A stretch of 64,000 bases of DNA from Pseudomonas nitroreducens NBRC 12694 (GCF_002091755.1 NZ_BDAI01000002.1:620001-684000); one strand, 5' to 3'. Counted from the first letter of the stretch, positions 1 through 9,567 are shown. Numbers and translations are program-made. The notes: generated by a model not told the origin, from the sequence alone.

Positions 1-1492
1 CGGTCTTGCCGTCGGACACGGGGAAGTCGACGAGGCTCGGCTGCATCGGCAGGTCGAAGTCCCAGAGGTCGTTGTGCACGGTCTGGTAGACCCACTTCTG
101 CGTGCCGGTCGTAGCGTCCAGAGCAAGGATCGAAGCGCCGTAGGTGTGGTCGAGTTTCGTCCGCTCCACGCCATAGATGTCGGTGGAGGAACTGCCCATG
201 GGCAGGAAGACGGTGTTCATCGCCGGGTCGTAGGACATCGGCGCCCAGCTGTTGGGCGTGCTGCGTACGTAGCTCTTGCCGTCCGCCGGGGCCTGCTTGT
301 CTTGCGGGTTGCCCGGGTCGAAGGCCCAGCGCATGGCGCCGGTGATGACGTCGAAACCACGGATCACGCCGCCGGGCATGTCGGTCTGGACGTTGTCCGC
401 GACACGGCCGCCGACCACCACCGTGGTGCCGGCCATCAGCGGGGCGGAGGAGAGCTGGTAGTAGGAATCGGGTACGTCGCCCAATCCTGCCTTCAGGTCG
501 ACCTGGCCGTTAGTGCCGAAGCCCTGGCAGAACTCGCCGGTGTCGGCGTCGACAGCGATCAGGCGCGCATCGATGGTGTTGGTCAGCAGGCGACGCTGGC
601 AGTTGGCGCCGGCCGGAACGCTGGCGGCGTTGACCGGCGTGCTGTTCGGCTGGGTCGGCTGTGCGATTTCCTTGGTGGCATCGAAATAGGCCATGCCACG
701 GCAGCGTTGCCAGACCTTGGACTGGGCGTTGATCTCGTTCTTCCACAGCTCCTTGCCGGTATCCGCGTCCAGCGCGATCAGGTTGTTGTGCGGGGTGCAG
801 ATGAACACCTTGTCGCCGACCTGCAGCGGGGTGAGCTGGTCTTCCGCGCCGTTGCCGTCGCTGATCGCCACGTCGCCGGTGTGGTAGGTCCAGGCCACCT
901 GCAGCTTGTCGACGTTGCCGCGGTTGATCTGGTCCAGCGCGGCGAAGCGGCTGCCACCCTCGGTGTTGCCGTAGTGCGCCCAATCCTTCTGCGCATGGGC
1001 CGGGTCCACCGGCGTCAGGCCGGGGCCCTTGCCGGTGGGCGCGACGCTGGGATGGGCGACGAACATGTTGCCGGCGGCGATGGCCACCAGCACCGCCAGC
1101 ACAGCGGCGATGCCATAGGCACCACGACCAGCGTTGCGGCCTGCCGAGCGGGCCAGCAGCGGATAGACCAGCGCGACCACCACGCCGATGGCGCTGAACA
1201 TGAACAGCCGCGAGAACAGCGGCCAGAATGTCAGGCCGGTATCGGCCACGGCCCAGACCCCGGTAGCGACCAGGAAAACGGCGAACAGCCAGGCGCCTGC
1301 CGGCTTGCGAAGGGCGATCAGCAGGCCGGAAATCGCCATCGCCAGGCCGCCGATGAGGAAATACCAGGAGCCGCCGAGGCTGACCAGGCGGACGCCGCCG
1401 GTAGCCAGGGCGAGGCCGAGGAGGGCGATGATCACGCCCAGGCCGAGGAGGATGAAAGTGCTCGCGCGGGATGCGCGCTCTACTCGTTTCAT
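1..1492 (-). CDS. gcd: Membrane-bound PQQ-dependent glucose dehydrogenase, 3' end off the left edge
   Basis: Quinoprotein that oxidises glucose to gluconolactone in the periplasm and passes electrons to ubiquinone. The visible N-terminal ~497 residues begin MKRVERASRAS and carry about five hydrophobic membrane segments in the first ~140 residues. The periplasmic beta-propeller follows, with the typical stretches DWAHYGNTEGGSRF, WTYHTGD and TPHNNLIALDADTGKELW. Length and order fit the family (about 800 residues); the remaining ~300 residues lie outside the window. The ATG at 1492 is the start that opens directly into the first membrane helix. It is divergent from a TonB-dependent receptor, the same arrangement as gcd (PA2290) and PA2289 in P. 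aeruginosa. Identification is firm. Confidence 0.95.
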   Translation of the reverse strand, partial: MKRVERASRASTFILLGLGVIIALLGLALATGGVRLVSLGGSWYFLIGGLAMAISGLLIALRKPAGAWLFAVFLVATGVWAVADTGLTFWPLFSRLFMFSAIGVVVALVYPLLARSAGRNAGRGAYGIAAVLAVLVAIAAGNMFVAHPSVAPTGKGPGLTPVDPAHAQKDWAHYGNTEGGSRFAALDQINRGNVDKLQVAWTYHTGDVAISDGNGAEDQLTPLQVGDKVFICTPHNNLIALDADTGKELWKNEINAQSKVWQRCRGMAYFDATKEIAQPTQPNSTPVNAASVPAGANCQRRLLTNTIDARLIAVDADTGEFCQGFGTNGQVDLKAGLGDVPDSYYQLSSAPLMAGTTVVVGGRVADNVQTDMPGGVIRGFDVITGAMRWAFDPGNPQDKQAPADGKSYVRSTPNSWAPMSYDPAMNTVFLPMGSSSTDIYGVERTKLDHTYGASILALDATTGTQKWVYQTVHNDLWDFDLPMQPSLVDFPVSDGKT

Positions 1493-1530
1493 ACAGAAGG
1501 TTCTCGCTGTGGAATTCGCCAATTATACGC

Positions 1531-1542
1531 TTAGCATGCTAA
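1531..1542. promoter_or_regulatory. 12-bp palindrome TTAGCATGCTAA in the gcd/receptor intergenic region
   Basis: A perfect palindrome TTAGCATGCTAA lies 39 bp upstream of the gcd start, in an AT-rich stretch between two divergent genes. MarR-type repressors use sites of this general shape, but no such regulator is adjacent. The role as an operator is inferred from position and symmetry only. Confidence 0.3.
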
Positions 1543-1702
1543 TTAACTAGATAGTACAATCGTCGAAGATTAAAATCCTGACGAATGAAATAGCCTCTTG
1601 TTCGCCCCTTGCCCACAAGACGCCAATCCACAACAAACCTGTGCAGCGGCTGCCGCGACTGGCAGCATTGCTGCTCGGTCCTACAGAAGAATCCTAGTCA
1701 CC

Positions 1703-3829
1703 GTGCCTGCCAACCGCTCTGTCGTGCCCACCCAACTCAAACTGCTGCCGTTGCTGATCTGCGGTGCTGTCCACGGCCAACTGGCCCGCGCCGAAGCCGC
1801 GGAGGTGGAGAGTGAAGTGCAGCTTGCGCCCATGGTGGTGACGGGCGCCTATGCGCCGGTATCGAGCTTCGACCTGCCGTTCTCCATCGACACCGTGCAG
1901 CAGCCGCAACTCAGCGATGGCCAGCTCGGCGTCAATGCCTCCGAAGTGCTGCAGCGGGTCCCCGGCCTGGTGGTGCAGAACCGCCAGAACTACGCCCAGG
2001 ATCTGCAGATTTCCTCCCGCGGCTATGGCGCGCGCTCAGCCTTCGGCATTCGCGGGCTGAAGCTGCTCAGCGATGGCATTCCCGCCAGCACGCCGGACGG
2101 CCAGGGCCAGGCGGCGACACTGAACCTGGATGTCGCCGACCGCATCGAAGTACTCCGTGGTCCGGCCTCGACGCTCTACGGCAGCAACAGCGGCGGGGTG
2201 ATCCAGATGTTCTCCCGCGACGGCTATGGCCCGCCGAAGGTCGGTGCGCAGACCACCTTCGGCAGCGACGGCTTCAACAAGAACCACCTCTATGCCGAAG
2301 GCGGCACCGACCAGGCCGGCTTCCTGCTCGACGCCTCGAGCATGGACACCGACGGCTACCGCGACCATAGCGCCGCGCGCCGCGACCAGACCTTCGCCAA
2401 GCTCAACTTCAAGCCCGACGAAGACAGCCGCCTGGCGCTGATCTACAGCAGCCTGGAGCAGAACGGCACGCAGGACCCGCTGGGCCAGACCTGGGACGCA
2501 TACCGGCACGACCCGCGCTCGGTGGCAGCGGCGGCCGAGACCTACAACACGCGCAAGAGCATCGACCACCAGCAGCTGGGCATGAACTACGAGCGCTACT
2601 TCGGCGACGCGACCCTGCAGTTCAACCTCTATGCCGGCCAGCGCAGCGTGGTGCAGTACCTGTCGATCCCCAGGGGCGTGGCTTCCAATGCCCAGCGCGG
2701 TGGCGGGGTAGTGGACTTCGATCGCGAATTCCACGGCGGCACCCTGCGCTGGATCCAGCCGGTGCACGGAGTGCCGGGTGAGCTGACCGTCACCACCGGG
2801 GTGGACTACGACCGCAGCGAAGACGACCGCAAGGGTTTCCAGAATTTCAGCGGCGACCAGTTGGGTGTGAAGGGCGAGATGCGCCGCAACGAAAACGACA
2901 TCGCCACCAGCCTCGACCCCTACGTGCAGGCACGCTGGGAACTGGGCAACTGGACTTTCGACGCCGGCCTGCGCCACAGCAGCATGAAGATGGAAGTGGA
3001 CGACCATTACCTGAGCAACGGCGATTCCAGTGGCTCGAAGACGTACCAGCAGAACAACCCGTCGCTCTCGGTGATGTATGCCTTTACCCCGAACCTGCAT
3101 GGCTATGTCAGTGCCGGCAAGGGCTTCGAGACGCCGACCCAGGCAGAAATGGCCTACGCGCCAGGGCTGGCGGAAAGCTTCAACTTCGGCCTCGACCCCG
3201 CCACCAGCACCCAGTACGAAGTCGGCCTCAAGGCGAAGGTCGCCGGCAATACGCGGGTCAACGCGGCGATATTCGAAATCCGTACCGACGACGAGATCGT
3301 CGTTGCCAGCTCCACCGACGGCCGCACCAGCTACCAGAACGCCGGCAAGACCCTGCGCCGGGGCTTCGAGCTGGGCGTGCAGAGCGACCTCTCCGAACAC
3401 TGGCAGGCCAATCTCGCCTATACGCGCCTGGATGCCACCTACGACGAGGACTTCGTCGAGAGCGGCAGCGTGATCGAAAAGGGCAACCACCTGCCCGGCG
3501 TGCCCGGCAGCAGCCTGTTCGGCGAGCTGGTGTGGAAGCCCCGGGACGGTATCAGCATGGGCTTCGAAGGCCAGTACCGCAGCAAGGTCTACGTCGAAGA
3601 CAGCAACCAGGACAAGCCGGCGCCCAGCTATGCGGTGTTCAACTGGCGCACCCGCTTCGAGCAGCATGTCGGGCCCTGGACCTTCCACCAGCTGGTGCGG
3701 TTGGACAACCTGCTGGATCGCCAGTACGTCGGTTCGGTGATCGTCGGCGACAGCAACGGTCGTTACTACGAGGCGGCGCCGGGGCGGTCGTGGTACGCGG
3801 GGGCGGGGCTGGAGTATCGCTTCGACTGA
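1703..3829 (+). CDS. TonB-dependent outer-membrane receptor
   Basis: Gated outer-membrane beta-barrel that imports a ligand, probably an iron chelate or other metal complex, using TonB energy. The GTG at 1703 is preferred (708 aa) because it follows AGAAGA and opens into a signal peptide (about residues 1-30 ending QLARAEA). An upstream ATG at 1598 would add 35 residues with no signal character. After the signal come a TonB-box-like PMVVTG, a plug domain with SSRGYGARSAFGIRG and VLRGPASTLYGSNSGGVIQ, and a barrel ending GAGLEYRFD. It faces gcd, as PA2289 does in P. aeruginosa. The ligand cannot be read from sequence; iron/siderophore is the default. Confidence 0.88.
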   Translation: MPANRSVVPTQLKLLPLLICGAVHGQLARAEAAEVESEVQLAPMVVTGAYAPVSSFDLPFSIDTVQQPQLSDGQLGVNASEVLQRVPGLVVQNRQNYAQDLQISSRGYGARSAFGIRGLKLLSDGIPASTPDGQGQAATLNLDVADRIEVLRGPASTLYGSNSGGVIQMFSRDGYGPPKVGAQTTFGSDGFNKNHLYAEGGTDQAGFLLDASSMDTDGYRDHSAARRDQTFAKLNFKPDEDSRLALIYSSLEQNGTQDPLGQTWDAYRHDPRSVAAAAETYNTRKSIDHQQLGMNYERYFGDATLQFNLYAGQRSVVQYLSIPRGVASNAQRGGGVVDFDREFHGGTLRWIQPVHGVPGELTVTTGVDYDRSEDDRKGFQNFSGDQLGVKGEMRRNENDIATSLDPYVQARWELGNWTFDAGLRHSSMKMEVDDHYLSNGDSSGSKTYQQNNPSLSVMYAFTPNLHGYVSAGKGFETPTQAEMAYAPGLAESFNFGLDPATSTQYEVGLKAKVAGNTRVNAAIFEIRTDDEIVVASSTDGRTSYQNAGKTLRRGFELGVQSDLSEHWQANLAYTRLDATYDEDFVESGSVIEKGNHLPGVPGSSLFGELVWKPRDGISMGFEGQYRSKVYVEDSNQDKPAPSYAVFNWRTRFEQHVGPWTFHQLVRLDNLLDRQYVGSVIVGDSNGRYYEAAPGRSWYAGAGLEYRFD

Positions 3830-3903
3830 GCGTCCTGACCGAGGTTTTGCGTAGGGCGGATAACCTGTTCCAGGTTATGCACCCTACGGTCCTGTGGGGT
3901 GCG

Positions 3904-3989
3904 GATCGCGAGCAAGCTCGCTCCTGCGAAATGCGCTGCGGAGCTGATCAGTAGGACCGAGGCGAGGCCTGCTCCTTGCTCGCGAACTC
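3904..3989. repeat. Pair of REP-type palindromic elements (second degenerate)
   Basis: The first element (3904-3929) contains GCGAGCAAGCTCGCTCCTGC. About 40 bp later a partial copy in the opposite orientation (3966-3989) contains CTCCTTGCTCGCGAAC. The same core recurs at 9737, 24314, 42626 and 44859. It matches the extragenic REP family typical of Pseudomonas, here after the receptor gene. Confidence 0.8.
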
Positions 3990-4083
3990 GTTATCGGCAA
4001 CGCCGGTCATCGCCCGCGGGGCACCATAACCGTTCCGAATCCTCTATCCTCGCGAGTTTTGAACCGAGCGGGACTTGTGTGTG

Positions 4084-4707
4084 ATGGGTAGATGGGCAAT
4101 CGGGGCATTGTTGATGTGCGTCGCGGGCTGGGCGTCGGCGGCTGACCCGCTGTTCGGCAAGTACAACTACGGCGCGGCGCAGAAGGGTTTCGGCAAGCAG
4201 CAGGGCTTCGTCGAATGCCTGCAGCCCATGGGCGTCACCGCGCGCTGCAAGGACGGCGTCGACTATGCCGGCACGCGCTATCGCCTGGCGCTGACCTTCG
4301 ACAAGCAGAAGCTGGTCGAGGCGGTGTTGTACACCGAATACAACGACGCCGCGTACCGGCGCGTGCTGCAGGAAGTGGCCAAGCGCTTCATGCTGGTGGC
4401 CATTGCCGACGACAAGAACGTGGTCGACGTCCTGGCACATACCCTGAACCCGAACCGCACCGAGGCCGACGCCAAGGCCATCGGCGACTTCGAGACCCAC
4501 GCGTTGCGCAGCGGCATGATCAGCTACCGCCTCTACGAACAGCTCGACAAGTACATCAAGCCGGGTCTGGACGCCCGCCAGGTATTGGCGACGGTGCCGG
4601 CGAGCATTCGCGTGGTCGAGGTCACGGTGAAGCATGGCAAGTCGGAGAACTGGCTGATCGTGAAGTTCGCCAAGCCGGGCCTGGCGCCGAAAAAGCCCAA
4701 GGCCTGA
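4084..4707 (+). CDS. Exported protein of unknown function
   Basis: A 207-residue product beginning MGRWAIGALLMCVAGWASAAD, a clear signal peptide with likely cleavage after ASA. The mature part is soluble and rich in Lys/Tyr (FGKYNYGAAQKGF, KKPKA at the C-terminus) with two cysteines near residues 45-55. I do not recognise a domain. The ATG at 4084 sits behind GAGCGGGA. A TTG at 4075 is in frame but would place three residues ahead of a good signal sequence. It lies alone between two repeat clusters, in the same direction as the receptor, so it may form its own unit. Probably periplasmic. Confidence 0.75.
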   Translation: MGRWAIGALLMCVAGWASAADPLFGKYNYGAAQKGFGKQQGFVECLQPMGVTARCKDGVDYAGTRYRLALTFDKQKLVEAVLYTEYNDAAYRRVLQEVAKRFMLVAIADDKNVVDVLAHTLNPNRTEADAKAIGDFETHALRSGMISYRLYEQLDKYIKPGLDARQVLATVPASIRVVEVTVKHGKSENWLIVKFAKPGLAPKKPKA

Positions 4708-4742
4708 TCCGCGCGAATAAATCCGCTCCCAAAGGAACAGAG

Positions 4743-4863
4743 CCCCTCACCCTAACCCTCTCCCGCAAGCGGGAGAGGGGACTGTTCGCTGCAGGATGAA
4801 ACCATAGCGTCAGCCGGCACGGTCTGCTCCCTCTCCCTGAGGGAGAGGGGTGGGGTGAGGGGG
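4743..4863. repeat. Large inverted repeat of CCCTCTCCC/GGGAGAGGG type
   Basis: The left arm (4743-4780) reads CCCTCACCCTAACCCTCTCC and already folds on itself (CTCCCGCAAGCGGGAG). The right arm (about 4827-4863) is its inverse, with CTCTCCCTGAGGGAGAG and GGGGTGGGGTGAGGGG. This is an interspersed extragenic palindrome family seen in many proteobacteria and distinct from the REP family elsewhere in the window. It may also act as a transcription barrier between 4084-4707 and the downstream oxidoreductase. Confidence 0.75.
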
Positions 4864-4984
4864 AAGCTCAGGCACAGAGCAGGGCGGAGAGTGCGGTCGT
4901 CCATCGGCTTCATATCTTCGTATGAGGCCTTCCCCCGGATTGCATGGAACGGACGATTGTTCGCCACTGGCCTGACACAGGACA

Positions 4985-6403
4985 GTGGCGCACTACCGTT
5001 CAATCTGGAATCCGCACATGAAACGTTCCCTGTGGCTGGAGGAAATCGCCTCCGAGCTGACTCCGCTGCCTGCCCTGGAAGGCCCGCTCGAAGTCGACGT
5101 GGCCATCGTCGGCGGCGGCTTCGTTGGCCTCTGGACCGCGCTGCGCCTGCTGGAGCTCAAGCCTGACTGCCGTATCGCCATCATCGAGCGCGACATCTGC
5201 GGTGGCGGCGCCTCCGGGCGAAACGGCGGCTTCGTCATGTCCTGGTGGCCGAAGATCAGCTCGCTGGCCGCGCAGTGCGGCAAGGATGAGGCGCTGCGCC
5301 TGGCTCGAGCCTCGGCGGCGGCCATCGGCGAGATCGAGGAATTCTGCAAGGCCCACGATATCGACGCGCACTTCCGCCGCGCCGGCTGGTTGTGGACCGC
5401 CACCACCGAGGCGCAGCGCGGTGCCTGGAAGGGCGTGCAGCAGACCTGCGCGCGCTTGGGCGAGCCGGTCTTCCAATCGCTTTCCGACAGCGAAGTGGCC
5501 CGCCGCGCCGGCTCGCCGAAGCACCTGGAAGGCGTACTGGAAGCCAGCAACGCCACCGTGCAGCCGGCACGCCTGGTGCGCGGCCTGCGCCGGGTGGCGC
5601 TGGAGAAGGGGGTGCGCATCTTCGAGAACACCCCGATGCTCAGCCTGGATCGCGGCCGGCCGGCCGTGATCCGCACGCCCGGCGGCGAATTGCGCGCACC
5701 CAAGGTCGTGATGGCGACCAATGCCTGGGCGGCGGCGATTCCCGAACTGCGCCGCACCATCCTGCCGGTGACCAGCACGGTGGTCGCCACCGCGCCGATT
5801 CCCGAGCGCCTGGAGCAGATCGGCTGGACCGGCGGCGAAGCCGTCACCGATTCGCAGCTGATGGTCGACTACTACCGCACCACCCGGGACGGCCGCATCG
5901 CCTTTGGCAAGGGCACCGGGATGATCAGCTACGCCAGCCGCATCGACGAGCGCTACGACCACAACCCGCAGCTCAACGACGACACCGAACAGGACCTGCG
6001 CCGCACCTACCCGCAACTGGACGACGTGCCGGTGACTCACAGCTGGTCCGGGCCCATCGACCGCACCTACGACAGCCTGCCGGTGTTCGGCCACCTGAAC
6101 GGCGCGCCGCACATCGTCTACGGCATCGGCTGGAGCGGCAACGGTGTCGGCCCGAGCCGTCTCGGCGGGCGCATCCTCGCCAGTCTCGCGCTGGGCATCG
6201 ATGACGAATGGAGCCGTTGCGGCCTGGTCGGCCGCCAGCCCAAGCGCTTCCCGCTCGAACCGGTGCGCTACATCGGCGGCCTGATGGTGCGCGGTGCGGT
6301 GCAACGCAAGGAACAGGCCGAGGCGCAGAACCGCAAGGGCGCCTGGCTCGACCGCACCCTGGCCGGCTTCGCTCCGGCGGGCCTCGAAGACAAGGACCTC
6401 TAG
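4985..6403 (+). CDS. FAD-dependent oxidoreductase (DAO family), likely amine or amino-acid oxidase
   Basis: D-amino-acid-oxidase-type flavoenzyme. The N-terminal Rossmann motif VDVAIVGGGFVGLWTALRL is followed by the GASGRNGGF flavin motif typical of gamma-glutamylputrescine oxidase, sarcosine oxidase and related amine oxidases. The C-terminal half has VYGIGWSGNGVGPSRLGGR, the second FAD contact. Two starts are possible: GTG 4985 behind ACAGGAC (472 aa, used here) or ATG 5018, which gives MKRSLWLEEIA. It is followed 12 bp later by a cupin gene, then a convergent PucR regulator and a polyamine-type binding protein. This suggests catabolism of an amine or similar nitrogen compound; the substrate is unknown. 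Confidence 0.85.
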   Translation: MAHYRSIWNPHMKRSLWLEEIASELTPLPALEGPLEVDVAIVGGGFVGLWTALRLLELKPDCRIAIIERDICGGGASGRNGGFVMSWWPKISSLAAQCGKDEALRLARASAAAIGEIEEFCKAHDIDAHFRRAGWLWTATTEAQRGAWKGVQQTCARLGEPVFQSLSDSEVARRAGSPKHLEGVLEASNATVQPARLVRGLRRVALEKGVRIFENTPMLSLDRGRPAVIRTPGGELRAPKVVMATNAWAAAIPELRRTILPVTSTVVATAPIPERLEQIGWTGGEAVTDSQLMVDYYRTTRDGRIAFGKGTGMISYASRIDERYDHNPQLNDDTEQDLRRTYPQLDDVPVTHSWSGPIDRTYDSLPVFGHLNGAPHIVYGIGWSGNGVGPSRLGGRILASLALGIDDEWSRCGLVGRQPKRFPLEPVRYIGGLMVRGAVQRKEQAEAQNRKGAWLDRTLAGFAPAGLEDKDL

Positions 6404-6415
6404 GAGAACAGCTGC

Positions 6416-6760
6416 ATGCCCCAACCGATCCTGCTCACCGGCACCGCCGGACTCGAACTGCCGGCGCCGCAGCCGGTGAAGGAACCCCAGGGCACCCCCG
6501 TGTCCAGCACCGCGACCCACGCCGAGGAAGGCGAGGGTGGATTGCTCACCGGTGTCTGGGAATGCACGCCCGGCCGCTGGCGGCGCCAGGTGCTGTCACG
6601 GGAGTTCAGCCATTTCATCAGCGGCCACTGCCTGTTCATCCCGGACGACGGCGAGCCCATCGAACTGCGCGCCGGCGACGCCGTGCTGTTCCCGGCGAAC
6701 TGTCAGGGCACCTGGGATATCCGCGAGACGGTGCGCAAGAGCTTCGTGATCATTCCCTGA
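6416..6760 (+). CDS. Small cupin protein (EutQ/DUF861-like)
   Basis: A 114-residue single-domain cupin: GVWECTPGRWRR, FSHFISGHCLFIPDDGEPIELRAGDAVLFP and GTWDIRETVRKSFVII are the two cupin strands. Proteins of this family often accompany FAD amine oxidases, and this one starts 12 bp after such a gene behind TAGGAG, so the two are almost certainly cotranscribed. The role may be handling an unstable product or sensing a ligand; this is inference. Its 3' end overlaps the convergent PucR gene by 11 bp. Confidence 0.85.
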   Translation: MPQPILLTGTAGLELPAPQPVKEPQGTPVSSTATHAEEGEGGLLTGVWECTPGRWRRQVLSREFSHFISGHCLFIPDDGEPIELRAGDAVLFPANCQGTWDIRETVRKSFVIIP

Positions 6761-8237
6761 TCCCCAGGTCCATCCCGGCAATCTGCGCCGAGCGCAGCGC
6801 GATCCAGAGGACGGCCACGTCCTCGGTGGAATCCAGCGAGCGCTCGGTGATTTCCTCGATGCGGCGGATGCGGTAGACCAGCGTCTGCTTGTGTACGTTG
6901 AGCAGCTGCGCGGCTTTCTGCCAGGAGCGGTTCTGTTCGAGGAAAACGCGCAGGGTGTGCTGCAACTGGCCACCCTGTTGCGCGTCGTAATCCGCCAGCG
7001 CACCCAGCACCCGGCGATGTACGCGGCGGGCTTCCTCCAGGCTCGCCGGCAGCCAGGACTGTTCGCCCTGCGCATCGGCGTAAGCCACCAGCGGTCGCTG
7101 GCGGTTGGCATGGGACAGCGCCAGGCGTGCCTCGCGCAGCGCCTCCACCGCGCGCAATGCATGGCCCAGCGGGTTGCTATGGCCGAGCATGCAGTCCAGC
7201 TCGGCCTGCAGGGCCTGCGCTTGGGCCGGATCGTTCAGCAGCAGGATCAGCTCGCTGCCCTGGTGGCGCACCAGCAGCCCCATTCCCAGCCGCTGCAGGC
7301 GCTGCTGCCAGTGCGTCGGCAGTTCGCCGGCGGCGCGCGCAAGCACCAGGCAGGCGGCATCCACCGGGCAGTTCAGCTGCGCCAGGCGCTCCTGCGCGGC
7401 GCGCTCGGTGAGGCGCTGCTGCAGCAGGTCATCCAGCAACTCCGAGCCCAGGCGCAGCATGCGCTCGTGCTCGACCTGGGCGCGTTCCAGCTCGATGCCC
7501 AGCACCGCGACGATGTGGTGCAGCAGGCCGTAGTCGAGCAGCTCGCCGCCGGTAGCGAGAATCTCGCAGGTGGCCAGCGACGGCAGTGGCATCACCAGCG
7601 CTTCCTGCTCGCCATTGCTGCAGCGGGTCACGGTGTCCGGCACCGAGCGACGCTGGGCGAGGGTTGCCCGCCAACTGTCCGGCAGCGGCGGCAAAGCCTC
7701 CTGCCAGGGCTGCAGGGTGGCCGTATCGAACAGGTAGAGCTGGGCACGCACATCGCTGCACAGCCGCCGCAGCAGCCCGGCAAGGCCGAGCCCGCGCAGA
7801 CCGATGCGTGCGCTTTCATAGATGCGGGTGACGGCGCTGCGGCGTTCGTGCTCTTCCTGCTTGCTGGCGTCGACGATGGCGCGGGTGACGGCGGAGAAGG
7901 GCACCGCGTAGTCGGTCATCAGCAGCGGGAAACCCAGCCGGCAGGCTTCGTCCTGCAGGGCCTGGATATCCGCCGGCGCCTGCATGTTCTCGCCGATCAT
8001 CAGCCCCGATATCCGCGCCCCGGCCAGGCGTTGCAGGTAGTCGCGCTGCGCCTGCGCCTGCGCGGGAATGCCGATGCCGGTAGTCATCAGCAGGTCACCT
8101 TCGCCGAGCCATTGGGTGGGGTCCGCCAGCTCGCACACGTGCGCCCAGCGCAGGCGCCGGCCGACGCCTTCACTGCCGCCAAGCAGGCGGGTGCGCAGGG
8201 AGGCGTTGTCGAGGATGTCCTGGATATGGAAAGGCAT
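6750..8237 (-). CDS. PucR-family transcriptional regulator
   Basis: Cytoplasmic activator/repressor of about 495 residues. The start is placed at ATG 8237 (MPFHIQDILDNASL), where the conserved PucR N-terminal domain begins; longer in-frame starts add low-quality sequence. The N-terminal ~170 residues form the purine-catabolism-type domain. The C-terminal ~60 residues contain the PucR helix-turn-helix (LRVFLEQNRSWQKAAQLLNVHKQTLVYRIRRIEEI). PucR proteins control nitrogen-compound catabolism genes. Lying between the oxidoreductase/cupin pair and the binding protein, it is the likely regulator of both. Confidence 0.9.
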   Translation of the reverse strand: MPFHIQDILDNASLRTRLLGGSEGVGRRLRWAHVCELADPTQWLGEGDLLMTTGIGIPAQAQAQRDYLQRLAGARISGLMIGENMQAPADIQALQDEACRLGFPLLMTDYAVPFSAVTRAIVDASKQEEHERRSAVTRIYESARIGLRGLGLAGLLRRLCSDVRAQLYLFDTATLQPWQEALPPLPDSWRATLAQRRSVPDTVTRCSNGEQEALVMPLPSLATCEILATGGELLDYGLLHHIVAVLGIELERAQVEHERMLRLGSELLDDLLQQRLTERAAQERLAQLNCPVDAACLVLARAAGELPTHWQQRLQRLGMGLLVRHQGSELILLLNDPAQAQALQAELDCMLGHSNPLGHALRAVEALREARLALSHANRQRPLVAYADAQGEQSWLPASLEEARRVHRRVLGALADYDAQQGGQLQHTLRVFLEQNRSWQKAAQLLNVHKQTLVYRIRRIEEITERSLDSTEDVAVLWIALRSAQIAGMDLGIRE

Positions 8238-8492
8238 GGCGGGTCCGCAGCGAAGAGAAACGGCCGGCAAGCATGCCACCAAGCGCGAGGCCTTGTCGCG
8301 CCTGGCTTGAGTGGGGATCGCAGGCTTCGTACCAGGATACGAGCGGGGTCTTCCGAATTGTAGTTCCGTCTGATTGTGGAGCTTGCCCGCGTGCCCCAAG
8401 ACTAGCTGGCAGTGCGCCATGCGAGCCCTTGGAGGCCCCGGATGGCGCCGCCTGCCGCGAGGCGGGCCGTCTACTCACCGGAGACCATAACA

Positions 8493-9533
8493 ATGAACAA
8501 GATCCTGAGTTCCTCCATCGCCTGCGCCCTGGGTTGCGCGGCGACTTTCCCTGCCTTCGCCGACCTCACCGTGGTCTCCCACGGCGGCGCCAACAAGGCC
8601 GCCCAGGTCAAGGCCTTCTACCAGCCCTACATGCAGCAGAGTGGCAGCCGGCTGATCGCCGACGAGTTCAACGGCGAGATGGCCAAGGTCAAGGTGCAGG
8701 TGGACACCGGCAGCGTTTCCTGGGACGTCGTCGAGATGGAGATGCCGGAACTGGCGCGCGCCTGCGATGAAGGCCTGCTGCAGGAAATCGGCGAACAGCC
8801 GGGCATTGCCAAGCTCGCCCCTGAACTGCTGGACGGTGCCGTACAATCTTGCGGCGTGGGCTTCTTCGTCTGGTCCACGGTGCTGGCCTACAACGCCGAC
8901 AAGCTGAAGAGTGCGCCCACCGGCTGGGCGGATTTCTGGGACACGCGGAAATTCCCCGGCAAGCGCGGCCTGCGCAAGGGCGCCATGTACACCCTGGAGT
9001 TCGCCCTGATGGCCGACGGCGTGGCGCCGAAGGATGTGTACGCCGTGCTCGGCACCAAGGAAGGCCAGGACCGCGCCTTCCGCAAGCTCGACCAGATCAA
9101 GCCGAGCATCCAGTGGTGGGAAGCCGGTGCGCAGCCGCCGCAGTACCTCGCGTCCGGCGACGTGGTGATGAGCTCCGCCTACAACGGCCGGATCGCCGCC
9201 GTGCAGGATGAAAGCCAGCTGCGCGTGGTGTGGAACGGTGGCATCTACGACATGGACGCCTTCGCCATTCCCAAGGGCGCGAAGAACACCGAGGAAGGGC
9301 TGCGTTTCATCCAGTACGTATTGCAGACCGAGCAGCAGAAGAACTACGCGCAGCAGATTGCCTACGGCCCGGTGAACCGTACTGCCGTCCCGCTGGTGGA
9401 CGCCGCGCGCCGCAGCAACATGCCCACCGACGAGGCCAACCTGGCCGGCCAGGTGGCGATGAACGCGGCCTTCTGGGCCGACCACGGCGAGCAGCTGGAG
9501 CAGCGCTTCAACGCCTGGACCGCCAAGCAGTAA
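8493..9533 (+). CDS. ABC transporter periplasmic binding protein, spermidine/putrescine (PotD) type
   Basis: A 346-residue exported protein. The signal peptide MNKILSSSIACALGCAATFPAFA is followed by LTVVSHGGANKAAQVKAFYQ, the usual start of PotD-like domains. Internal features include GVGFFVWSTVLAYNADKL, WADFWDTRKFPGKRGLRKG and SGDVVMSSAYNGRI. It binds a small cation or amine and delivers it to a membrane complex. No permease or ATPase is next to it in this window: the next gene is a convergent MFS transporter. It must work with components encoded elsewhere. The start is ATG 8493 behind GGAG. Confidence 0.9.
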   Translation: MNKILSSSIACALGCAATFPAFADLTVVSHGGANKAAQVKAFYQPYMQQSGSRLIADEFNGEMAKVKVQVDTGSVSWDVVEMEMPELARACDEGLLQEIGEQPGIAKLAPELLDGAVQSCGVGFFVWSTVLAYNADKLKSAPTGWADFWDTRKFPGKRGLRKGAMYTLEFALMADGVAPKDVYAVLGTKEGQDRAFRKLDQIKPSIQWWEAGAQPPQYLASGDVVMSSAYNGRIAAVQDESQLRVVWNGGIYDMDAFAIPKGAKNTEEGLRFIQYVLQTEQQKNYAQQIAYGPVNRTAVPLVDAARRSNMPTDEANLAGQVAMNAAFWADHGEQLEQRFNAWTAKQ

Positions 9534-9567
9534 GTCTTCCCAGTGTGCGGTCCCGCCCGCACTTTCA

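Noticed and set aside
74..1534. Long plus-strand open frame (486 codons) over the first gene
   Set aside because: It is antisense to gcd, whose translation matches the family along its whole length. The plus-strand product is Gly/Ala/Arg/His-rich with no domain.
2036..3688. 550-codon minus-strand frame
   Set aside because: Shadow of the TonB receptor caused by high GC at third codon positions; composition is Ala/Val/Gly-rich with no motifs.
6891..8363. 490-codon plus-strand frame over the PucR gene
   Set aside because: The PucR frame has the conserved N-terminal domain and helix-turn-helix; the plus-strand product is Gln/Arg/Gly-rich and has no ribosome site.
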